Source of the DNA: CALXXL01 sp964512385
GTDB lineage: Bacteria; Verrucomicrobiota; Lentisphaeria; Victivallales; Victivallaceae
Assembly: GCA_964512385.1 (NCBI GenBank)
Contig: CAZEHZ010000062.1
Span: 1-13,309, forward strand
Length of the DNA: 13,309 bases
Direction: 5' to 3'
Part shown: piece after piece, positions 7,999-13,309 of the stretch
How the letters are laid out: every line of letters begins with the position of its first letter
How positions within the stretch are numbered: position 1 is the first letter of the stretch
Position numbers and translations under genes: made by a program
The notes under the pieces: generated by a model
Told to the model about the DNA's origin: nothing
The model's input: only the letters and a program-made list of their open reading frames with translations
Databases searched by the model: none

Positions 7999-8051
7999 AA
8001 TGCCGGAGCGACCACGCATAAAACATAGTTCTACGCTCAAAAACCGGCATT
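7999..8051. repeat. Inverted repeat in the divergent region
   Basis: The arms AATGCCGG (7999-8006) and CCGGCATT (8044-8051) are perfect. Inside them AGCG (8007-8010) can pair with CGCT (8034-8037), leaving a CAAAAA bulge. Followed on the plus strand by TTATTTATG, it could form a stem-loop in RNA. It lies upstream of the plus-strand sigma-54 start, so it is not part of that leader. Its role is unknown. Confidence 0.5.
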
Positions 8052-8152
8052 TATTTATGTAACTTTAAGGATTTAAATTTTTGCTGGTTTATAATAAAGC
8101 CGGTTTGGTATTATCAATTAAGATAGTAACACACCGTTAATTTCCACATAAG

Positions 8153-8170
8153 TTGGCACGCAAATTGCTT
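8153..8170 (+). promoter_or_regulatory. Sigma-54 promoter of the purF-like/pyrG unit
   Basis: TTGGCACGCAAATTGCTT is a near-perfect RpoN site: TTGGCACG, then TTGCTT, with 10 nt between GG (8155-8156) and GC (8167-8168). Transcription would start near 8180, about 50 nt before the first ORF with a strong ribosome binding site. It points away from the gltB sigma-54 promoter. Confidence 0.85.
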
Positions 8171-8230
8171 GTCTTATATTCAAAACAGTATTTGCACCGC
8201 TAAAACAATTGTATTATAGGAGAACTTACC

Positions 8231-8380
8231 ATGAACAACCGGATGTTTGGAATAAAAAAAATTTTCAGCAAGGCCGCCCCGCCAGACAATGTGCAAAACA
8301 AATTACTGTTGGGTTTTTACGGTAAGGATTCCTTGGCCTGTACAGCGTTGCCATATTGTAGAACATTATTTATAGATTAG
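8231..8380 (+). CDS. Small hypothetical protein, 49 aa
   Basis: I do not recognise this protein. It starts MNNRMFGIKKIFSKAAPP and ends ALPYCRTLFID. The ATG has a strong Shine-Dalgarno (AGGAGAACTTACC before ATG), and the ORF is the first one below the sigma-54 promoter, ending 11 bp before the purF-like start. The N-terminal 15 residues are basic, and I see no membrane span or metal site. A second frame at the 3' end also gives a protein-like tail (RCHIVEHYL, stop), so it could be an internally deleted or frameshifted remnant like those on the other strand, or a genuine small protein. Confidence 0.5.
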   Translation: MNNRMFGIKKIFSKAAPPDNVQNKLLLGFYGKDSLACTALPYCRTLFID

Positions 8381-8391
8381 TTGGAGGCATT

Positions 8392-10053
8392 ATGTCGGAT
8401 GAACTTAAACATGAGTGCGGTGTGGCGCTGTTGGCGTTTCATCGTCCTCCAGCATTGCCCGGATTCGGTCTGGAGCAAATGTCGTTATTGCTGGAAAAAC
8501 AGCATAATCGTGGACAGGATGGTGCGGGATTGGGCGTTTGGCAAGCCGATGCCGTTCCCGGCATCCCTTATTTTAAGATTTTTAAATCCAACGGGTGCAA
8601 TCCATTGGCAACCGTTTTGGAAAATAGTCATACGGCATCGGCGGAAGGTGATATTCTGCTGGGGCATTTGCGGTATGGCACCTTTGGAAACAATAATCTG
8701 GAGGACTGCCACCCCTTACTGCGGGAAAGTGCCTGCCGTAACCGTGCTTTAATGCTGGCCGGCAACTTTAATTTGACCAACAGCAGGGCGTTGCTGCAAA
8801 AATTGACCCTTGCCGGACACCATTTGACCAGCAGTTCAGATACGGCAATTCTATTGCATTGCATCGGGCATGAGCTTGAAAAGAATCCCGAACAGCCGAT
8901 CGAGGAGTTACTGCGAAACGCCGCCAAAGATTGGGACGGCGGATTTCTGATTTGCGGTGTCATTGGTGACGGTAAAGCCTTTGCGTTGCGTGATGCGGCC
9001 GGCATCCGGCCCGGATTTTACTATACCGGCGAGGCGGAGACGGTGGTGGCTTCGGAACGGCCGCCGATTCAAACGGCATTCGGCCTGACTGCCAGGCAAG
9101 TTCATGAAATTCCGCCGGGCAGTGTGTTGTTGATTGATAATAAAACCCATACCGTAACGGTTAAACCGTGCTTGCCTGCGGTAAAAATACGGCAGTGTGT
9201 CTTTGAACGGGTTTATTTCTCACGCGGCAATGATGCCGATGTCCAGCAGGAACGGCTGAAAATGGGAAAAATGTTGCTGGAACCGGTTCTTAATGCCGTG
9301 GAGCATGATATTGACAATACCTATTTTTCCTATATTCCCAATACCGCAAATGTAAGTTTTTTAGGCTTGCTGGAGAAAGGGCGTTTTCCACGCTTCGGGC
9401 AATTAGTGGTAAAAGATGCCAAATTTCGTACCTTCATTGCCGACCTTGATGTCCGTAAAAAGCTGAATATGCATATATATGATTTAGTTTACGGCGTGAT
9501 TCGTCCGGGGCAGGACAATATTGTGCTTTTGGATGACTCCATTGTCCGGGGCAATACCATTGAAAAACTGCTGTTGCCGTTGCTTGACCGCCTATCCTCC
9601 CGAAAAATTGTCATTGCCAGTGCCTCTCCGCCGTTATGTTATCCGGATTGCTACGGCATTGATATGGCCAGTCTGGAAGAGCTGGTGGCTTTCCGGGCGG
9701 CGATTGCAATCTTACAGAATACGGGGCGGCAACACATTATCGACAGTTGCTACACCGCCGCCTGTGCGGATTTGCAAAAGACAGACGCTGAAATGCGCAA
9801 TCAGGTGAAACCAATCTATGACGCCATTAGCTTTTCTGAACTTTGCGTTGAAATCGGCCGAATGCTTACGCCTGAGGGTTTGCAGACCCGGTTCGAAGTA
9901 GTTTATCAGACGCTGGGGAATTTGCGGCGATGCTGCCCGGCTCATACCGGCGACTGGTATTTTTCCGGCGATTATCCCACGCCGGGCGGCAATCGGGTAG
10001 TTAATCAGGCATTGGTAAATTATATAAATGGAAACCATCAAAGGGCTTATTAA
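8392..10053 (+). CDS. Amidophosphoribosyltransferase-like class II glutamine amidotransferase
   Basis: This 553-aa protein joins an N-terminal nucleophile amidotransferase domain to a phosphoribosyltransferase domain, as PurF does. Seen: HECGVALL with Cys9, which would become N-terminal after an 8-residue propeptide is removed; the Q-loop QHNRGQDGAG (37-46); LGHLRYGT; AGNFNLTN (oxyanion region); SSSDT; and the PRPP loop IVLLDDSIVRGNT (377-389), followed by CYGIDM (420-425). The expected reaction is 5-phosphoribosylamine synthesis from PRPP and glutamine, the first step of purine synthesis. The opening (MSDELKHECGVAL, LLLEKQHNRGQDGAG) is closer to the divergent Bacteroidetes PurF-like branch than to E. 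coli or Bacillus PurF, so function may differ and I give no symbol. The start has a GGAGG Shine-Dalgarno. It lies in a sigma-54-driven unit with pyrG. Confidence 0.88.
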   Translation: MSDELKHECGVALLAFHRPPALPGFGLEQMSLLLEKQHNRGQDGAGLGVWQADAVPGIPYFKIFKSNGCNPLATVLENSHTASAEGDILLGHLRYGTFGNNNLEDCHPLLRESACRNRALMLAGNFNLTNSRALLQKLTLAGHHLTSSSDTAILLHCIGHELEKNPEQPIEELLRNAAKDWDGGFLICGVIGDGKAFALRDAAGIRPGFYYTGEAETVVASERPPIQTAFGLTARQVHEIPPGSVLLIDNKTHTVTVKPCLPAVKIRQCVFERVYFSRGNDADVQQERLKMGKMLLEPVLNAVEHDIDNTYFSYIPNTANVSFLGLLEKGRFPRFGQLVVKDAKFRTFIADLDVRKKLNMHIYDLVYGVIRPGQDNIVLLDDSIVRGNTIEKLLLPLLDRLSSRKIVIASASPPLCYPDCYGIDMASLEELVAFRAAIAILQNTGRQHIIDSCYTAACADLQKTDAEMRNQVKPIYDAISFSELCVEIGRMLTPEGLQTRFEVVYQTLGNLRRCCPAHTGDWYFSGDYPTPGGNRVVNQALVNYINGNHQRAY

Positions 10054-10055
10054 AT

Positions 10056-10121
10056 ATGAATCAATTACATTACATTGTATTAGAAGACTGCGCTGTTTTC
10101 TACAGAGGAGTAAATAAATGA
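10056..10121 (+). CDS. Short ORF coupled to the pyrG start, 21 aa
   Basis: The frame MNQLHYIVLEDCAVFYRGVNK begins 2 bp after the purF-like stop and its TGA overlaps the pyrG ATG as ATGA. The pyrG Shine-Dalgarno (GAGGAG) lies inside it. It could be a leader or coupling peptide, or the stub of a lost gene. No clear ribosome binding site precedes its own ATG, so it may equally be chance. Confidence 0.25.
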   Translation: MNQLHYIVLEDCAVFYRGVNK

Positions 10122-11707
10122 CTAAATATATTTTCATAACCGGCGGCGTAGTATCCAGTTTGGGTAAAGGAATTACGGCGGCAAGTCTGGCTTTTTTGCT
10201 GAAATCGCGCGGGTTAAACATTACCATGCAGAAGTTGGACCCGTATTTTAACGTTGACCCCGGAACAATGTCTCCCCACCAGCACGGCGAAGTTTTTGTA
10301 ACCGCCGACGGTACCGAAACCGACCTTGACCTTGGGCATTATGAACGTTTTACCGGCATTGAGTGCAGCAGGCACAGTAACTGCACCTCCGGCCGGATTT
10401 ATCTCAATGTTATTGAACGTGAACGCTCCGGCGGCTATCTGGGCAAAACCGTACAGGTTATCCCGCATATCACCGACGAAATCAAGCAGGTTATCCGGGC
10501 CAATGCCATCGGTGCGGATGTGGCGATAATTGAAATCGGCGGCACGGCCGGAGATATTGAATCACTGCCGTTTCTGGAGGCGGCGCGGCAATTCAGTCTG
10601 GAATGCGGTGCGGGCAACTGCATTTTTATCCATCTGACCTTGCTGGTTTATCTTAAAGCGGTGGGCGAACTTAAAACAAAACCCTCTCAGCAATCGGTGG
10701 GAATTTTGCGCAATATCGGGATTCTGCCGGATATTTTAGTTTGCCGTACCGAAATGCCAATGACGGAAGAGGAACGCCAAAAACTGGCGTTGTTCTGTAA
10801 TGTTCCGGCCGATCTGGTTATCCCGGAAGAGGATATTGCGCACTCCATTTACGAGGTTCCGCTGGAGTTGGCCAAACATAATCTGGACGATAAAGTTCTT
10901 AATTTATTACAATTAACGGCGCCGGCCGCCGACCTTTCAGACTGGAAAAATCTGATGCAGCAAATGATTAACCCCAAATACAGCTGCAATATTGCCATTA
11001 TCGGCAAATACATTAATTGCCCGGACTCCTACAAAAGTATTTCGGAAGCACTGCGGCACGCCGGCACCCATTTGAACTGCGGCGTAAAATTGCATCTGAT
11101 TGACGCGGAAAAAGAGTCCGACTTGTCGCAATATGACGGAATTCTGATTCCGGGCGGTTTCGGCAGTCGTGGTGTGGAAGGAAAAATTAAGGCGATTGAG
11201 TTTGCTCGAACCCATCAAATTCCGTTGTTTGGTATTTGTCTCGGTATGCAGTGCATTGCCATTGAATACGCCCGTAACGTGCTGTCGTGGCCGGACGCCG
11301 ATTCTACCGAATTTAACCCGGACTCCACTCATCCGGTAATTGCTCTTATGCCGGACCAGCGTAATATCAAACTAAAAGGCGGTACAATGCGGCTGGGGGC
11401 TTATATATGCAAATTGCGTGCCGGCAGTACCGCGGAGCAATGCTATAAACAGGCGGAAATTTCTGAACGGCATCGGCATCGTTATGAATTCAACAACTTG
11501 TACCGCGAGGAGTTCGCCGCCGCCGGAATGCGTATTTCCGGAACGTCTCCGGATGAAAGTTTGGTGGAAATTATTGAACTGCCCGGCCAGCCGTTTTATC
11601 TTGGCTGTCAGTTCCATCCGGAATTCCAATCCCGGATCACGGCACCGCACCCGTTGTTTGTAAAATTTGTTCAAAGTGCGATTGAGCAAAAAGAGCGGAA
11701 CCGCTAA
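10118..11707 (+). CDS. pyrG: CTP synthase
   Basis: PyrG aminates UTP to CTP with ATP and glutamine. The 529-aa protein is slightly shorter than E. coli PyrG (545). The N-terminal synthase domain has the P-loop GGVVSSLGKG (9-18), LDPYFNVDPGTMSP (40-53), and ETDLDLGHYERF with the Mg2+-binding region. The C-terminal class I amidotransferase domain has PGGFGSRG, the nucleophile Cys374 in FGICLGMQ, and the His500-Glu502 pair in FHPEF. One local oddity is LTLLVYLKA where the family usually has VTLVPYLKA. The start has a GAGGAG Shine-Dalgarno 8-9 nt upstream. It is the last gene of the plus-strand unit and is followed by a long hairpin. Confidence 0.97.
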   Translation: MTKYIFITGGVVSSLGKGITAASLAFLLKSRGLNITMQKLDPYFNVDPGTMSPHQHGEVFVTADGTETDLDLGHYERFTGIECSRHSNCTSGRIYLNVIERERSGGYLGKTVQVIPHITDEIKQVIRANAIGADVAIIEIGGTAGDIESLPFLEAARQFSLECGAGNCIFIHLTLLVYLKAVGELKTKPSQQSVGILRNIGILPDILVCRTEMPMTEEERQKLALFCNVPADLVIPEEDIAHSIYEVPLELAKHNLDDKVLNLLQLTAPAADLSDWKNLMQQMINPKYSCNIAIIGKYINCPDSYKSISEALRHAGTHLNCGVKLHLIDAEKESDLSQYDGILIPGGFGSRGVEGKIKAIEFARTHQIPLFGICLGMQCIAIEYARNVLSWPDADSTEFNPDSTHPVIALMPDQRNIKLKGGTMRLGAYICKLRAGSTAEQCYKQAEISERHRHRYEFNNLYREEFAAAGMRISGTSPDESLVEIIELPGQPFYLGCQFHPEFQSRITAPHPLFVKFVQSAIEQKERNR

Positions 11708-11721
11708 ATAGCTCACACCCG

Positions 11722-11767
11722 CGATACAGACGCATTCGGGCTAAAAACCCGTTTGCGTCTGCTATCG
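11722..11767. terminator. Long hairpin between convergent genes
   Basis: The outer arms CGATA/TATCG, then CAGACGCA/TGCGTCTG (8 bp), then CGGG/CCCG pair around a CTAAAAA loop, with a TT:TT mismatch and one bulged C. It starts 14 bp after the pyrG stop and ends 5 bp before the stop of the convergent gene, so it probably stops transcription from both sides. There is no T tract on either side, which is unusual for an intrinsic terminator. Confidence 0.65.
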
Positions 11768-11772
11768 ACCGA

Positions 11773-13309
11773 TCAGCTGCTTAGACAGATGGTCAGTACA
11801 CCATTGGCGGTATTTGCAGAATAACCGTTTAATGACTCTCCAAATTCAAAAGAACCGAGTAATTCCTGATTACGATACAATTCAAATGTTAATTCTTCGG
11901 TAATAAAGTCATCAGCCAGATGCAGCAAACTGAAACTGCCATTGGCGAACTCTGTATTACCCAATTCAATTTTTATCAATCGCTCTCCTTCGGTGAAACC
12001 GAACGCATCCGGTGCTTGAATAAAAGCCGATGCACTTAATTTTGAGGACCGAGCGGAAAGATCAAATTCAAACGTACCGCACTGATAGCCATTCCCGCTA
12101 ATAAGTTCCGTATTGCCGCCAAAACGCAATATGTCAAAATTATAGACGCTATTGTTGAACTCTCCATAAAAATTGTTGAATTCCAATATTTTGTCTCCCG
12201 CTACCGAGCCAGGCATTTTACCATCACCATAAATGCTACCGCCTATGGTCAGCAAATCGCTGTTACCGCTTATAGAAATGGTGGACGAACCAGTTACCAG
12301 TGATTGACCACCGTATTGTTCTGCCAGCGGATTAGCTCCACCACCGTAAATATTGCCAATTACGGCCAACGAGTTTTTATCCGCATTTAACTCTACTCTG
12401 GTATTGCCATTTACAACACTTAATCCATGCGTAAAAGCATAGCCCCCGCCGAAAACATCTCCGGTTACAGTGCAGTCGGTAAGAGATATCAATGTTGAAG
12501 ATACTGCGGCCTGCGAATTGGAATCAGTGGCTTGAGCTCCGCCGACAATTCGGCCAAGTGTGGCTTTTTCTGAGACGGTTATTACGATATCATCAGCAGT
12601 TGAATGTCCTCCTTTCAAGGCGTAACCGCCGCCGACAACCCATGCACTGGTACCGTATTTTAATAATTTGGGATTGTCATGATGTTCTATCGCACCATCA
12701 ATATTTACTGAAATATTATTAACCTTTACAAAACTGTTTTCCGCCCGGCTGCCACCGTATATGATGCCGGTATAACCGCCGCCGTTTATATTCATCGTAA
12801 TTATTCCATCTACATTACAACTATTCCCTCCACCAAAAATATTGCAGGTGGACTCGCCGAGCAGATTAAGTTTTATCCGAACATTACCGGTAACATCTGC
12901 TGCAGCACCGGCGATCATTCCTTTTACTTGACAATTAGCGGCATTTAATATAGAGTCTTCACCAAACTCACACCGTCCGGTTAACATAGTATATTTGCCG
13001 GATATAGCTAAAGAAAGTTTTTTATAGCTGTAAGTAAACAGATAGGTGCTGTCCCCTACGGTAGTCGCTACCCCGACAGAAACGTTGTAAGTTTGGGAAT
13101 TATAATTTACTTTTATTGAGATTGGAGCGGTTTTAAAGCCGTTTGCAATAAGAAAATTGCCCGGATCTGAATTGTCGCCGTCAATATAAAATAATTCACT
13201 GTCCAATATACCGAGGTAGCAGTAAACCGGCAATTTGTCGGCATAATCACCGCGAGTGGTAATAATTATCGAGCCGTTGTTAGTGAAATGAGTACCTGTT
13301 AAAAGTTGC
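11773..13309 (-). CDS. Beta-helical repeat surface protein (C-terminal part)
   Basis: The frame is open from the TGA at 11773-11775 to the right edge, giving about 511 residues; the true start lies outside (the in-frame TTG at 13233 is just an internal leucine). The central part carries repeats of about 30-50 residues, each ending in a GG turn: IFGGG, IYGGS, VVGGG, IVGGA, VFGGG, IYGGG, IYGDG. These alternate with strand-like segments such as STISISG and TRVELNA, as in right-handed beta-helix adhesins and autotransporter passengers. The last 150 or so residues (FNNFYGEFNNS onward, ending GVLTICLSS) are a repeat-free cap. I see no outer-membrane barrel, LPXTG, PEP-CTERM or transmembrane anchor at this C-terminus. 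Similar GGG-repeat proteins are known in Lentisphaerota and other gut bacteria, mostly of unknown function. Three cysteines lie in the repeats, which is unusual for such adhesins. Confidence 0.7.
   Translation of the reverse strand, partial: QLLTGTHFTNNGSIIITTRGDYADKLPVYCYLGILDSELFYIDGDNSDPGNFLIANGFKTAPISIKVNYNSQTYNVSVGVATTVGDSTYLFTYSYKKLSLAISGKYTMLTGRCEFGEDSILNAANCQVKGMIAGAAADVTGNVRIKLNLLGESTCNIFGGGNSCNVDGIITMNINGGGYTGIIYGGSRAENSFVKVNNISVNIDGAIEHHDNPKLLKYGTSAWVVGGGYALKGGHSTADDIVITVSEKATLGRIVGGAQATDSNSQAAVSSTLISLTDCTVTGDVFGGGYAFTHGLSVVNGNTRVELNADKNSLAVIGNIYGGGANPLAEQYGGQSLVTGSSTISISGNSDLLTIGGSIYGDGKMPGSVAGDKILEFNNFYGEFNNSVYNFDILRFGGNTELISGNGYQCGTFEFDLSARSSKLSASAFIQAPDAFGFTEGERLIKIELGNTEFANGSFSLLHLADDFITEELTFELYRNQELLGSFEFGESLNGYSANTANGVLTICLSS

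Larger units (their letters stand above)
7759..8230. other. Divergent regulatory region between gltB and the purF-like/pyrG unit
   Basis: This 472-bp stretch has no convincing gene. Left to right it holds the gltB leader, a minus-strand sigma-54 promoter, two TTACA-N4-TGTAA palindromes, a 53-bp inverted repeat, an AT-rich segment, a plus-strand sigma-54 promoter, and a leader of about 50 nt before the 49-aa ORF. An 8-bp palindrome, ACAATTGT, at 8205-8212 lies in that leader and might be an operator. Confidence 0.75.

Noticed and set aside
7835..8050. 71-aa minus-strand ORF in the divergent region
   Set aside because: It overlaps both palindromes and the inverted repeat and has unlikely composition.
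8000..8062. 20-aa basic ORF with a GGAGG upstream
   Set aside because: The ribosome binding site is reasonable, but the frame coincides with the inverted repeat arms and lies before the plus-strand promoter.
8090..8095. TATAAT as a sigma-70 -10 box
   Set aside because: No matching -35 element at 16-18 bp; the sigma-54 site just downstream is far stronger.
8112..8126. Possible IHF site near the plus sigma-54 promoter
   Set aside because: ATCAA is present but the TTR half at the correct spacing is missing.

Overview
The window looks like a chromosomal nitrogen, glutamine and lysine metabolism locus of a Gram-negative bacterium. An LL-diaminopimelate aminotransferase (DapL), sigma-54 promoters, a PurF-like protein of the type common in Bacteroidetes, and a beta-helical surface protein with GGG-ended repeats together fit the PVC group, most simply a Lentisphaerota/Victivallales member. 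That placement is an inference; no rRNA or marker phylogeny was possible. I see no transposase, integrase, tRNA, rRNA or CRISPR array.

Minus-strand block (318-7758, read right to left): gltB (glutamate synthase large subunit), gltD (small subunit, unusually short), a 56-codon remnant of dapF, dapL, and a 171-aa remnant of a NifA-like sigma-54 activator. The genes are separated by 5 bp or overlap, so they look like one transcript. The dapF and nifA-like genes each seem to keep their first codons and their C-terminus, with the middle removed in frame. GltD also lacks an internal segment.

Regulatory centre (7759-8230): two sigma-54 (-24/-12) promoters point away from each other, one into gltB and one into the plus-strand unit. 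Between them lie two copies of the palindrome TTACA-N4-TGTAA, 33 bp apart, placed like activator (enhancer) sites. A longer inverted repeat lies further right.

Plus-strand block (8231-11707): an unrecognised 49-aa ORF with a strong ribosome binding site, a class II glutamine amidotransferase/phosphoribosyltransferase (PurF-like), a 21-codon ORF whose stop overlaps the next start, and pyrG (CTP synthase). GltB, the PurF-like protein and PyrG all hydrolyse glutamine, so this divergent region may set how glutamine is spent under nitrogen control. The obvious local regulator has lost its ATPase core but kept its DNA-binding domain.

Right end: a long hairpin at 11722-11767 separates pyrG from a convergent gene (11773 to beyond 13309, minus strand) for a large repetitive beta-helical, probably surface-exposed protein. 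Only its C-terminal 511 or so residues are inside the window.
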